From NCBI GenBank assembly GCA_014385025.1, contig JACRTB010000005.1, positions 124,001 to 188,000 of the forward strand: a stretch of 64,000 bases of DNA, read 5' to 3'. The notes under the pieces are model-generated. The model saw only the letters and a program-made list of their open reading frames with translations. It made no database searches and was not told the DNA's origin. The position numbers were made by a program, and so were the translations under genes. This document shows, in pieces, positions 54,253 through 63,059 of the stretch (its first letter is position 1; every line of letters starts with the position of its first letter). Origin of the DNA: Yanshouia hominis. GTDB taxonomy: Bacteria > Bacillota > Clostridia > Oscillospirales > Ruminococcaceae.

Positions 54253-56133
54253 TTAGCCCTCCTTGATTGCGCCGAACGGGCAGGCCGCCATGCACGCGCC
54301 GCATTTGATGCACTTGACATTGTCGATGACAAACGGCTTCCGGATTTCGCCGCTGATCGCGCCGACCGGGCAGCCGCGCGCGCACTTGCTGCATCCCTTG
54401 CAGATTTCGGGATCGATGCGGTAGCGCTTGAGCTTCTGGCACTGGCCGGCCGGGCAGCGCTTATCGACAACATGCGCGAGATACTCATCGCGGAAATATT
54501 TCAGGGTGCTCGCCACCGGGGAGGCGGCGGTTTTCCCAAGGCCGCAGAGCGCGGTGTCGGAAATCATCCGTGCCAGATCCTCCAGCATATCGAGGTCCTC
54601 AAGGGTACCCTCTCCCGCGACGATCCGTTCGAGAATTTCAAGCATCCGGCGGGTTCCCTCGCGGCAGGGCACGCACTTGCCGCAGGATTCGTTCTGGGTG
54701 AAGTGCATGAAAAACCGCGCCACCTCGACCATGCAGGTATCCTCGTCCATAACGACGAGGCCGCCCGAGCCGATCATCGCGCCGACCTTTTTAAGTGAGT
54801 CGAAATCAAGCGAGATGCTGAGGTCGGAGGTAATCAGGCAGCCGCCCGACGGACCGCCGATCTGCACCGCCTTGAACTTTTTTCCGTTCTTGATTCCGCC
54901 GCCGATGTCCATGATGACCTCGCGCAGGGTGCTTCCCATCGGCACCTCGATCAGGCCGGTGTTGTTGACGTTTCCGGTCAGGGCAAAGGCTTTGGTGCCG
55001 GGGCTTTTCTCGGGGCCGATCGACCGGTACCAATCCGCGCCGTTCTGGATGATCAGCGGGACGTTGGCAAAGGTCTCGACGTTATTGAGGACGGTGGGCT
55101 TGCCGAAGAGCCCCTGCTCGACGGTGCGGGGCGGCTTGACGCGCGGCATCCCGCGGCTGCCTTCAATCGAGGCGGTCAGGGCGCTTCCCTCGCCGCAGAC
55201 GAACGCTCCCGCGCCGCGGTTGATGTGCAGGGTGAAGGAGAACTTCGAGCCGAGGATATCTTCCCCGAGCAGTCCCCATTCCTCCGCCTTGGCAATGGCC
55301 GTCTGCAGGCGGCGAATCGCCAGCGGATACTCTGCGCGGACATAGATGAAGCCCTCGCGCGCGCCGGCGGCATAGCCCGCGATCATCATTCCCTCCAGCA
55401 TCTTGTGGGGATCTCCCTCCATGATGCTGCGGTCCATAAAGGCGCCGGGATCTCCCTCGTCGCCGTTGCAGACAACGTAGTGGACCGGCTCGGGCTGGCG
55501 GCGCACCTGGTCCCATTTTCTTCCCGCCGGGAAGCCGCCGCCGCCGCGTCCGCGCAGGTTCGATTCCAGAATCGTCTGGCAGACGCTCTCCGGATTCATC
55601 TCAAAAAGCACCTTCGACAGCGCGCTGTAGCCGCCCTTGGCGATGTATTCCAGCACATCCTCCGCGTTGGTCTGGCCGCAGTTCGAGAGGACGATGCGGG
55701 TCTGTTTGTGATAGAAGGGAATTTCCTCCTGATGCTGATAGGCCTTTCCGTTCTGGGTATAGAGCAGCCGTTCGATGACCTCGTCCCCGATGATCGAGCG
55801 TTCGATAATCTCATCGCAGTCGGACAGCTTCACCTTAATATACAGGACGCCCAGCGGCTCAATTTTCAGCAGCGGCCCCATCTCGCAGAAGCCGTGGCAT
55901 CCCGAGGCCTTGAGCCCGATATTTTCGCCATGAGGCTCGTGCTTTAATTCCACGCAGACGTCAATTCCGCGCGCGCGGCAGGTTTCCTTGATGCGGTCGT
56001 AGATCAGCAGGGAACCTCCGGCGATGCATCCGGTGCCGCAGCAGACAAGGACCTTCTTCTGCTGCATCGACAGTGAGTGCTGCGCCTGACAGCGGATCGA
56101 TTCAAGCTCCGCCAGGTTACGAATCTTAGGCAT
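54253..56133 (-). CDS. hydB: [FeFe] hydrogenase NADH-binding subunit (HydB/HndC, NuoF-like)
   Basis: 626 residues. An N-terminal thioredoxin-like [2Fe-2S] domain (VLVCCGTGCIAGG, SGCHGFCEMGPL) is fused to a NuoF core with the NADH/FMN motifs GRGGGGFPAGRKW and CNGDEGDPGAFMDRS. Then come SCGKCVPCREGTRRML (a [4Fe-4S] site) and two C-terminal ferredoxin clusters (CKGCSKCARGCPVGAI, CIKCGACMAACPFGAI). It takes electrons from NADH. The fused first domain matches the three-subunit HydABC rather than the four-subunit Hnd form. AAAGGAGG lies 8 bases upstream; it overlaps hydC by 8 bases. Confidence 0.95.
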   Translation of the reverse strand: MPKIRNLAELESIRCQAQHSLSMQQKKVLVCCGTGCIAGGSLLIYDRIKETCRARGIDVCVELKHEPHGENIGLKASGCHGFCEMGPLLKIEPLGVLYIKVKLSDCDEIIERSIIGDEVIERLLYTQNGKAYQHQEEIPFYHKQTRIVLSNCGQTNAEDVLEYIAKGGYSALSKVLFEMNPESVCQTILESNLRGRGGGGFPAGRKWDQVRRQPEPVHYVVCNGDEGDPGAFMDRSIMEGDPHKMLEGMMIAGYAAGAREGFIYVRAEYPLAIRRLQTAIAKAEEWGLLGEDILGSKFSFTLHINRGAGAFVCGEGSALTASIEGSRGMPRVKPPRTVEQGLFGKPTVLNNVETFANVPLIIQNGADWYRSIGPEKSPGTKAFALTGNVNNTGLIEVPMGSTLREVIMDIGGGIKNGKKFKAVQIGGPSGGCLITSDLSISLDFDSLKKVGAMIGSGGLVVMDEDTCMVEVARFFMHFTQNESCGKCVPCREGTRRMLEILERIVAGEGTLEDLDMLEDLARMISDTALCGLGKTAASPVASTLKYFRDEYLAHVVDKRCPAGQCQKLKRYRIDPEICKGCSKCARGCPVGAISGEIRKPFVIDNVKCIKCGACMAACPFGAIKEG

Positions 56134-56614
56134 CGGCGGATTCCTCCTTTCGGATTTCATCAATCAGAGCCAGGGCCTTCTCCGGGGTCATGGCAGGGTG
56201 CACCTTGTCGTCGAGAGTCATGACCGGCGCAAGGCCGCAGGCTCCGAGACAGGAGACGGTTTCCAGAGTAAAGAGCATGTCATCGGTCGTCTTTTTCTTT
56301 TCCGAAACGCCCAGCTCGCGCCGCAGCGCCTCGAGAATCGGGATTGACCGCCGGACATGGCAGGCGGTGCCGTCGCAGATTCGGATGATGTGCTTTCCCT
56401 TCGCCTCAAGCGAGAAATTTTCATAGAAGGTTGCCACGCTGTAGGCCTTCGCCACGCTGATTCCGAGACCCTCGGCAATTTGTTCAATGGCTTCAGCGGG
56501 CAGGTAGCGGTACTGCGCCTGCACATCCTGCATCACTGCAATCAGTGCCGACGGCCGATGCTCATAGTGGGCCAAAATCTGATCCACCACTGCATCACAG
56601 GACTCTTTCTTCAT
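56126..56614 (-). CDS. hydC: [FeFe] hydrogenase small subunit (HydC/HndA, NuoE-like)
   Basis: 162 residues of the thioredoxin-like [2Fe-2S] family. A helical N-terminus (LIAVMQDVQAQYRYLPAEAI) is followed by CDGTACHVRRS and CLGACGLAPVM, whose four cysteines bind the cluster. It completes the HydABC electron path. GGAGG lies 7 bases before the ATG. First gene of hydC-hydB-hydA, downstream of a Rex-like operator. Confidence 0.95.
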   Translation of the reverse strand: MKKESCDAVVDQILAHYEHRPSALIAVMQDVQAQYRYLPAEAIEQIAEGLGISVAKAYSVATFYENFSLEAKGKHIIRICDGTACHVRRSIPILEALRRELGVSEKKKTTDDMLFTLETVSCLGACGLAPVMTLDDKVHPAMTPEKALALIDEIRKEESADA

Positions 56615-56677
56615 TTCATTTCCTCCAATTTGGCTGCTTTTCCGACCGCACGCCGGCTGATCCCGGCGTTCAGTAAT

Positions 56678-56706
56678 AGTGTAAACAGTGTGTGAACAAT
56701 TGTCAA
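56678..56706 (-). promoter_or_regulatory. Hydrogenase operon promoter
   Basis: TTGACA and TACACT with a 17-base spacer on the minus strand, about 65 bases before hydC. Confidence 0.75.
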
Positions 56707-56717
56707 TGTATTAACAA
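56700..56717. promoter_or_regulatory. Putative Rex operator
   Basis: TTGTCAATGTATTAACAA differs by one base from the clostridial Rex consensus TTGTTAA-N4-TTAACAA and overlaps the -35 box, so NADH-sensing Rex could repress hydCBA. No rex gene is in the window. Confidence 0.75.
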
Positions 56718-56913
56718 AAATCTTTATTTTTCTAAAATAAAATCGTCAAGTTTTACAATTTTTTTCTAATTATATGATTAAAACGTCAAATTTCATTTTA
56801 ATATGCATAGAATTCCATCATATTTTTGGATGCCATGGGTAATTTGTTGCAAAAAATGTATCTGAGTGGAAAACAGTTGGACGAAACGACTATTCCCGGC
56901 GCGCCCGGCCGCA

Positions 56914-56954
56914 CAAAAAGGCGGCGGACAGTATTCTCTGTCCGCCGCGGCGCC
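56914..56954 (-). terminator. Terminator of the NhaC-family gene
   Basis: GGCGGACAG and CTGTCCGCC stem followed by TTTTTGTG on the minus strand. The rest of the spacer up to hydC is AT-rich without a gene. Confidence 0.85.
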
Positions 56955-56980
56955 ATCAAAGGCAAATGCACATTCCTGTT

Positions 56981-58504
56981 TTAATTTTCCTTAGCGCCGA
57001 ACGTCCTGTGAAGGAACGTCATCGCGCCGATCAGCAGGGCCAGCGAAACGCCCAAGGTAAGGATCAGATTTCCGTTGGTAAAGCCCGCGACGAGATAGCC
57101 GAAGAAGCAGCACCCCGCCACCACCACGCAATAGGGAAGCTGGGTCGAGACGTGCTCAATATGGTCGCAGCCGGCGCCGGCCGAGGCCATGATGGTCGTA
57201 TCCGAAATCGGGGAGCAGTGGTCGCCGAAGACCGAACCGGCCAGCGAAGCGGCAAGAGCGGGAACGATCAGGGCGGGGGCGACCGATTCGCAGATCGCAA
57301 ACACAATCGGAATCAGGATGCCAAAGGTTCCCCAGGAGGTTCCCATCGAGAAGGAAAGTCCGGCCGCAATCAGGAAGGTCACGGCGGGCAGAATCGCGAT
57401 CGGAATATTACTGGTCTGGACGGCTTCACCGACAAATTCACCGGTCATGAGCAGATCGCGGCAGACGCCCGAGATAGTCCAGGCAAGGACAAGGATGATG
57501 TCGGCAGGGACCATCGACTTGATGCCCTCGGTAATTCCTTCCATGAAATCACGCGCGCTCATCAGCTTGCGGGGCACAAACTGCAGGAACGCAAATACCA
57601 GTGCCACAAAGGAGCCGAGCACCAGCGCCGGGCCGGAGGAGCAGTTGCCAAACGCTTCCGCAATGCTCATGCCGCCCGCAAAATATCCGCCGTTTTCCAG
57701 CATTGCCAGCGCGGAAACGCCAACCAGCACGATGACCGGCAGAATCAGATCCCAGACGCTGCCCTTATCCGAAATCACGGGCTGCTCTTCCAGCCTGACA
57801 TCGACAGCGCCGAGGTCTCCTTTTTTGGCTTTAAGCTCTGAACGGGCCATCGGACCGAAATCAAGATCGGTCAGAGAAATAAGAATGATCATGACGATCG
57901 AAAGCAAAGCGTAGAGGTTGAAGGGGACGGTGGCCACCATGGCGGCAATTCCGCTTGAAAAGAGGTTGCTCCCCTCGGGCATCGAGGAAATAACCGCCGC
58001 GCCCCAGCTCGAAATCGGGGCGATGATGCAGATCGGGGCGGCGGTTGCATCGATCAGATAGGCCAGTTTGGCGCGGGAAATCGAGAAGCGGTCGGTGACC
58101 GGCTTCATAACGGTGCCGACAGTCAGACAGTTGCAGTAGTCATCGATGAAAATCAGCGCGCCCAGACCGCCGGTGGCCAGCATGGCGCTGCTGCGGCTCT
58201 TCAGCTTTCGGTTCATCAGCGCGCCATACGCCTTCGAACCGCCCGCGCGGGTAATGAGCGTGACCAGTGCGCCGACCAGCGCGAGGAAAAGGATGATGTT
58301 GAGATCAAACCGGTTCCCCATCAGCTCAAACGTGTTTTTCATGGTGTCGAGCACCAGGTTCTGGCCCAGCGCATACGTGTAGATCAGCGTGCCGGAAAGA
58401 ATGCCGATCATCAGGGAGGAAATAACCTCCTTGGTAATCAACGCAAGTCCGATTGCGATAATGGGGGGCAGGATTGAAAGCCAACCCACGTTGACAGCTT
58501 CCAT
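56981..58504 (-). CDS. NhaC-family transporter, probable lysine transporter
   Basis: 507 residues with about 11-12 membrane helices. NhaC hallmarks: LATGGLGALIFIDDYCNCLTVG, ISSWGAAVISS, FSMGTSSWGTFGI-type motif (SFSMGTSWGTFGILIPI) and FGDHCSPISDTTIMASAGAG. NhaC proteins are usually Na+/H+ antiporters, but a lysine riboswitch directly upstream indicates a lysine transport role, as proposed for the lysine-riboswitch-linked NhaC group (LysW). Direction and substrate are inferred. GGAAGG lies 7 bases before the ATG. Confidence 0.88.
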   Translation of the reverse strand: MEAVNVGWLSILPPIIAIGLALITKEVISSLMIGILSGTLIYTYALGQNLVLDTMKNTFELMGNRFDLNIILFLALVGALVTLITRAGGSKAYGALMNRKLKSRSSAMLATGGLGALIFIDDYCNCLTVGTVMKPVTDRFSISRAKLAYLIDATAAPICIIAPISSWGAAVISSMPEGSNLFSSGIAAMVATVPFNLYALLSIVMIILISLTDLDFGPMARSELKAKKGDLGAVDVRLEEQPVISDKGSVWDLILPVIVLVGVSALAMLENGGYFAGGMSIAEAFGNCSSGPALVLGSFVALVFAFLQFVPRKLMSARDFMEGITEGIKSMVPADIILVLAWTISGVCRDLLMTGEFVGEAVQTSNIPIAILPAVTFLIAAGLSFSMGTSWGTFGILIPIVFAICESVAPALIVPALAASLAGSVFGDHCSPISDTTIMASAGAGCDHIEHVSTQLPYCVVVAGCCFFGYLVAGFTNGNLILTLGVSLALLIGAMTFLHRTFGAKEN

Positions 58505-58566
58505 AATGATACCTTCCTTTTCTTTGTCGTTCCTCTGTCCGCAGCGGCGCCTCCCGCGCCGGAAAA

Positions 58567-58606
58567 TAAAAAAGCCGCAGTGCAACGTCCCAGTTGCGCC
58601 ACGGCC
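58567..58606 (-). terminator. Riboswitch-controlled terminator
   Basis: GCCGTGGCGCAAC and GTTGCACTGCGGC form a stem followed by TTTTTTATTTT, between the lysine aptamer and the transporter start; this is the expected OFF-state terminator. Confidence 0.85.
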
Positions 58607-58639
58607 TTTCAAAGGGGAGTCCCCTTCGAATACAAGGAT

Positions 58640-58797
58640 AGCGCTTCACCTGATGTGACAGTCCGCCGCATCTTCTGCGGCGGCCCAGCATGACATTTCT
58701 CCGGCAGAGAAATGCCTGCTTCGGCGGCGGCCCCTTTCTCCCCTCCGGCTGCCGCCCTGTGGAAGGGATACTCTTGACCTCCGCGCCTCTACCATTG
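58640..58797 (-). promoter_or_regulatory. Lysine riboswitch (L box)
   Basis: On the minus strand the aptamer landmarks follow in order: GGTAGAGGCGCGG, CAAGAGTA, GGAGGGGAGAAAGGG, GCCGCCGAAGC, an apical stem, ATGTCATGCTGGGCCG, another stem and CTGTCACATCAGG. Lysine binding would favour the terminator at 58567 and switch the transporter off. Confidence 0.92.
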
Positions 58798-58947
58798 TTG
58801 GTTATAAATTGTACAAAAAATGTTTATTTTTGAAGATCATAGCATACCGCTTTACAGGTGTCAACTGTTTTCCTGAAAAAGGCGCCGCTGTTTTTCAGAT
58901 TTTGTCGAAAAACAGCGGTGTCTCTGGATTCTTACCTTTTTCTTTTC

Positions 58948-58953
58948 TATAAT
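58948..58953 (+). promoter_or_regulatory. -10 element of the LuxR-type gene
   Basis: TATAAT about 50 bases before the start; the -35 region (GGATTC at 17 bases) is weak, so activation may be needed. Confidence 0.4.
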
Positions 58954-59004
58954 AGAAGCAGACGAACGCGTTGGATTATCCATGCCCGAATGGAGGAATT
59001 TTTC

Positions 59005-60192
59005 ATGTTTGAGCATTCTGAATCTGACGGCTGCGAGGTCACCCTTTTTCTGGAATCGGATGCCGTCGGCATCTCGTACGAAACACACCGGGATCTGCGG
59101 CGCCGGCTCGGCTCGAAATGGGACTCGCGGCGGCAGAAAGCCTTCATGGAGGAGCTGCCGCTGATCCGCTCCCTGCTGCACGAGGACGGCGAAAGCCTGA
59201 ACTGGGTTTCCGAGTTTCAAGAAAACTTCTGGCGGATGGAACTCACCCGCTATGCGGAAACCCGTCTGAAAATGCGGGCTGTCCGCATTCAGGAAAAAAG
59301 CCGCCTTTGCAGCCTGCTCGACCGCGGCGCCGTCCCGCCCGGATTTCTCAGTAATCCGCAGTGGGCCGAACGAATCCTGTTCACGCTCGACCGGCGCGGG
59401 AATTACAAAATTTCCGGCATCAGCGAACGCCTTGCCCGGATCTCAGGGGTATCCGAGGGGGAACCTCTGGAACAGTTTTTTCATACCTCCCTTTTTTACC
59501 AAAGCGGTCTTCTGTTTGATCTCGCCCTGCTCACCGACCGCACTCTTCAATCGGCCAATATCGCGCTCTGGAGCGGAAAGGTTCACCATATGCTGATGAC
59601 CGTCGTCCCGCTCGGCCACCGGAACCGTCAGATCCTTCTGTCCCTGCGCGCCGTCTCCGCCGAGGCTTACTACCGGATGCAGCTTTCCGGCGCAGGCGCC
59701 CACCCCGCAGAAGAGCTTTCCGGACCCGCTGTCGCCCTGTATCACCCGGCGGATTCCAGCCGTCAGATTCCACTGGTTTGCAACGCCGCCTTTCAGCGGA
59801 TCATCGACAGCGGAAATGCTTCCGAACTGCTCGGGAATCTGGCCGCGCACCTGCACGCACTCCCCGCGCGGGAAGCGAAGATTCATCAGACGTTCAATGG
59901 AAAATGCTATTTTTGTTCCGCCAGCAAAGCCGCCGGTCAGGGCGGCAGCGAGCTTTTCATAACTCTTTGGGAGCGCCCGATCGACCGATTGGAAGAGATC
60001 GGCGGAAAGCTGACTCCGCGCGAGCTTGAAATCGCCCGACAGCTCTGCCATGGGCATCCGCTGCGCTGCATCGCGGGGTATTGCGGAATCAGCGAGGGAA
60101 CCGTCAAAAAGACAGCCTCCAATATTTACCGCAAGCTCGGCGTCGGCGGGCGGGTGGAATTGGTGCACCGCCTCCTTCCGCACGATGCATAA
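59005..60192 (+). CDS. LuxR-type transcriptional regulator with unassigned sensor region
   Basis: 395 residues. The last 60 form a GerE/LuxR helix-turn-helix (LTPRELEIARQLCHGHPLRC, ISEGTVKKTASNIYRKLGV). The first 330 are soluble and not assignable by eye; two PAS-like stretches are possible. No receiver-domain aspartates are seen, so it is not a standard response regulator. The ATG at 59005 is chosen: GGAGG lies 8 bases upstream; the alternative ATG at 58990 lacks one. It diverges from the lysine-riboswitch transporter. Confidence 0.82.
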   Translation: MFEHSESDGCEVTLFLESDAVGISYETHRDLRRRLGSKWDSRRQKAFMEELPLIRSLLHEDGESLNWVSEFQENFWRMELTRYAETRLKMRAVRIQEKSRLCSLLDRGAVPPGFLSNPQWAERILFTLDRRGNYKISGISERLARISGVSEGEPLEQFFHTSLFYQSGLLFDLALLTDRTLQSANIALWSGKVHHMLMTVVPLGHRNRQILLSLRAVSAEAYYRMQLSGAGAHPAEELSGPAVALYHPADSSRQIPLVCNAAFQRIIDSGNASELLGNLAAHLHALPAREAKIHQTFNGKCYFCSASKAAGQGGSELFITLWERPIDRLEEIGGKLTPRELEIARQLCHGHPLRCIAGYCGISEGTVKKTASNIYRKLGVGGRVELVHRLLPHDA

Positions 60193-60267
60193 ACCACCGC
60201 AGCCGTCGCGGTGATTCGGGCGGCGTCCCCATGTTCCCTCTTCCGCCGCGCTGCCCTCAGATGTATC

Positions 60268-60516
60268 TCAAAGCAGGTCGAGAAGCACATCCCGCAGATG
60301 GACCGGCGCAAGGTCCCCTGTCTCAAAACGTTCCGCCAGCCTCCGGACCTTCTCCTCGCTGGTGCTCACGTCGGACACCCGGACGAATTCCCGATTTTGC
60401 GTCTCCCCGTTCGGCTGTTGCCGCGGGCAGACGCTCAGGCCATATGTGCGGTACCGCCCAATTTCGGGAAGCTCCAGAATCTCAGAAAATACCCGGTAAC
60501 AGATTTGGTGTCCCAT
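60268..60516 (-). CDS. Small DUF6514-like protein
   Basis: 82 residues, soluble. IGRYRTYGLSVC and VSTSEEKVRRLAERF...LAPVHLRDVLLDLL fit the pattern I associate with DUF6514, a small clostridial family of unknown role. GAGGAGGG lies 8 bases before the ATG. It stands alone between the LuxR-type gene (convergent) and a gene-free stretch. Confidence 0.72.
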   Translation of the reverse strand: MGHQICYRVFSEILELPEIGRYRTYGLSVCPRQQPNGETQNREFVRVSDVSTSEEKVRRLAERFETGDLAPVHLRDVLLDLL

Positions 60517-60826
60517 GATGCGACCCTCCTCTCTGAAATGGTGCCCCTATCATAGCAAAAGACGGCGGAGCCGTTCCATACCACGAAGGTTGAAAACAAA
60601 CGGGGGGCCGTTTTCTCTTCCAAGCGGTTTGTGCAGGTATCCGAATTTTTCCATTTTTGATTTTTCGACAAAATTCGATGGAATTTTTTATTCTATCATC
60701 GTGTTTTTCAAAATTTCATTTGTATTTTTGTAAGATTTACTTGTTTTTGCACATTTTAAAACCATTACCGCTTCCGCAGCATCAGGTCCCCCAAGAGGGC
60801 GGTCCCGACGCGCGGCCTGCCGAGGC
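60517..60826. other. Gene-free spacer upstream of the DUF6514-like gene
   Basis: AT-rich from 60640 to 60760. No gene, and no clear promoter pair beyond a TATGAT close to the DUF6514-like start on the minus strand. Confidence 0.4.
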
Positions 60827-60872
60827 AAAAGGAGAAGCCGGCGCCTAAAAGGCGCCGGCTTCTCCTTTTGTC
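60827..60872. terminator. Bidirectional hairpin terminator
   Basis: A perfect 19-bp stem (AAAAGGAGAAGCCGGCGCC with its complement) and a TAAAA loop, with T-rich ends in both directions. It serves the trmL-degV operon from the right. Confidence 0.75.
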
Positions 60873-61010
60873 AAGTCCCAGCGGTACAATCCGCTTCTTT
60901 CCCTGAAAGGGTTCTCCGCACTCTTCATGAGCGGTGCCTCAACGCGAGCCGGGAGCCTTCCCCCTCCGGGAAAGCCCCCGGCTGTTTCATCCGGGCTGCG
61001 ATCGCCTGTC

Positions 61011-61895
61011 TCAGGAATCCGCTTCTTCCCCCCGGCGGAGGAATCCGATTCCCAGCATTCGGGGTCCGGCGTTTACGGCCACACAAGGCCCGATCGGCCC
61101 CATGAAAACAGGCGCCCGTCCGCTGAGCTTGCGGATGGCGGCGGCCAGCTCCTTTCCCTGCTCGGGATTATTGCCGTAAGCGATGATATACTCCCCCTTG
61201 ACATCCCGCGCCATCTCGGCGTAAAGCTGGGTCATCTTGGGGATCAGGTTGCGGTCGCCACGCACTTTGGCGACCGTCTTGTTTGCTCCGGCAATGGAAA
61301 GCACCGGCTTGATGCCGAGCGCATCGCCCACCAGCGCGGCGCAGGCGTTGAGCCGCCCCGACTTTTTGGCATACTGAAGGTTGTAAAGTCCGACCAGCGT
61401 GATCGAATGGCGGTACCAATCCTGCATCCATGCGGCCACATCGGCGGGAGCCTCCCCTTTTTTGAGGCGTTCCATCCCCATTGCGACCGGCATGGCAATC
61501 ACATAGGAATAGGTGGTCGAATCGACGACGTGAATTCTGATTTTCCCTTCGAGGGCGGGATATTCCGACGGCAGAATCTCAGCCGCATGAACCGCGGCCG
61601 AGTAGGTCCCCGAGCCGCGGGCGTTCATCGTCGTACAGATCACATCGGTATAGCCCTCTTTCGCGGCGCGCAGATATTCCTCAAGGAATTGCAGCACCGT
61701 TACCTGTGAGGTGTGCGGCAGCACTCCGGTGCGCTCCACCTCGGCATAGATGCGTTCGGAATCGATCTCCACCCGGTCGATATAGGGCAGCCCGCCCATT
61801 TCAACCCCGCAGTTAACCACCCGAATTCCGGATTTCTTCTCCTGCTCAAAGGAAAGGTCGCAAACCGAATCACACAGCATCAGCGTCTTATACAT
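61011..61895 (-). CDS. DegV-family fatty-acid-binding protein
   Basis: 294 residues with DegV signatures: CDSVCDLSFEQEKKSGIRVV at the N-terminus, TGVLPHTSQVTVLQFLEEY (the lipid-contact T-S-Q motif), the NARGSGTYSAAV loop and YNLQYAKKSGRLN. DegV/FakB proteins bind fatty acids and some present them to the kinase FakA for phospholipid synthesis. No fakA is nearby. It overlaps the 3' end of trmL by 8 bases, indicating co-transcription. Confidence 0.9.
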   Translation of the reverse strand: MYKTLMLCDSVCDLSFEQEKKSGIRVVNCGVEMGGLPYIDRVEIDSERIYAEVERTGVLPHTSQVTVLQFLEEYLRAAKEGYTDVICTTMNARGSGTYSAAVHAAEILPSEYPALEGKIRIHVVDSTTYSYVIAMPVAMGMERLKKGEAPADVAAWMQDWYRHSITLVGLYNLQYAKKSGRLNACAALVGDALGIKPVLSIAGANKTVAKVRGDRNLIPKMTQLYAEMARDVKGEYIIAYGNNPEQGKELAAAIRKLSGRAPVFMGPIGPCVAVNAGPRMLGIGFLRRGEEADS

Positions 61896-62397
61896 CGTTG
61901 TCCTCCCAACGGTAATTTCTCAGCCGCCCCTCCCCCGAAAGGCCCGGGTATCCCCACTGGCGGAGCGTCTCAAACACCGCCACCGCGACGGTGTTGGAAA
62001 GATTCAGGCTGCGTGCCTCCGCAAGCATCGGAATCCGCACACAGCTCTGCGGGTTGGCGTAAAGAAGCGCTTCGGGAAGCCCGGCATCCTCCCGGCCGAA
62101 TACGAGGTAGGCCCCGTCCGGATAGGAAACCGCGCTGTGCGCCCTTTGCGCCTTGGTCGTAAAATAAAAGAAAGGCCCTTCATTGCGCGCAAAGAAGTCC
62201 CGGGAATCCGGATAGGTGGTGATATCCAGCAGATGCCAGTAATCCAGCCCCGCCCGCTTCAGCTTTTTGTCATCAATCGCAAAGCCCATCGGCCCCACAA
62301 GATGAAGCCGCGCGCCGGTGGCGGCGCAGGTGCGGGCCACATTCCCGGTGTTCTGCGGAATCTGAGGCTCCACCAATACAATATTTAAGGTCCGCAA
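61888..62397 (-). CDS. trmL: tRNA (cytidine/uridine-2'-O)-methyltransferase TrmL
   Basis: 169 residues, SPOUT fold. NIVLVEPQIPQNTGNVARTC at the N-terminus, LVFGREDAGLP, and RIPMLAEARSLNLSNTVAVAVFE split as IPMLAEARSLNLS and NTVAVAVFE make the trefoil-knot S-adenosylmethionine site. It methylates the wobble base of tRNA-Leu. The start is TTG at 62397 with AAAAGGAG 8 bases upstream; a 210-residue reading has no ribosome site and extends past the conserved start. Confidence 0.93.
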   Translation of the reverse strand: MRTLNIVLVEPQIPQNTGNVARTCAATGARLHLVGPMGFAIDDKKLKRAGLDYWHLLDITTYPDSRDFFARNEGPFFYFTTKAQRAHSAVSYPDGAYLVFGREDAGLPEALLYANPQSCVRIPMLAEARSLNLSNTVAVAVFETLRQWGYPGLSGEGRLRNYRWEDNDV

Positions 62398-62820
62398 TCT
62401 GACGTCTCCTTTTGGGAACCGGCACGGCATACCGCTTTCGGGCAGAGCGGCGGACGGCTGGACCCAATTGATATCAAAGTCGTTTTGCGGTATTGTACCA
62501 TGAAAAGAAAAAGAGATCAAGTATCGCCTGTTACATATTCTTGACAGTTTATCTTTCGTCCGCGCCGCGGGCGGCTTTTCAGATCAGTCTTCCCTTCCTT
62601 TCTTGGAACAGTCATTCCTCTGTTCCGGCGGGTGGTTTGCGCCGGGCTGACCGAACCCTTTCCGGCAGGCCACTCGGGGCTGTCAAAATTTTTCTGTTTT
62701 CCTGCCCGCCGTTCGCTGACGAACGGCGTTACCGCCCCGGAAAGAGCACTTTTGTCGGCCTGGCGGACGGCTGTCCTCCTCTTTGTCCATTGAAAACAGG
62801 TTTTCAACAGGCAAATTTAT
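62398..62820. other. Gene-free stretch after the trmL start
   Basis: No supported gene. Open frames on both strands have no ribosome sites. AT-rich near 62510-62560, which probably holds the trmL promoter. Confidence 0.45.
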
Positions 62821-62975
62821 CCCCGCACCCGCAGGGGCACGTGTGTTAGCGGGCCACTCCGTCAGCGTCGCGGCAAACGCCCCCCGCACCCGCAGGGGCA
62901 TGTGTGTTAGCGGGCCACTCCGTCAGCGTCGCGGCAAACGCCCCCCGCACCCGCAGGGGCATGTGTGTTAGCGGG
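62821..62975. repeat. 61-bp tandem repeat with palindromic core
   Basis: CCCCGCACCCGCAGGGGCA starts at 62821, 62882 and 62943. The first two 61-bp units are identical except for one base; the third stops after about 33 bases. The first copy is preceded by ATTTAT, like the end of type I-E CRISPR repeats on this strand, and 61 bp equals a I-E repeat plus spacer, but the spacers here are identical. No cas gene in the window. Confidence 0.85.
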
Positions 62976-63059
62976 TTGGCTAACGCCGGCTTCGGAACCC
63001 CGCATTCGCGCTATGTTACCTATGACACGACGATCATCTGCCGTCGGTGTCATGCCTGT

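Noticed and set aside
62783-62971. 62-codon frame across the 61-bp repeat
   Set aside because: It is just the repeat read in frame; no ribosome site and no independent support.
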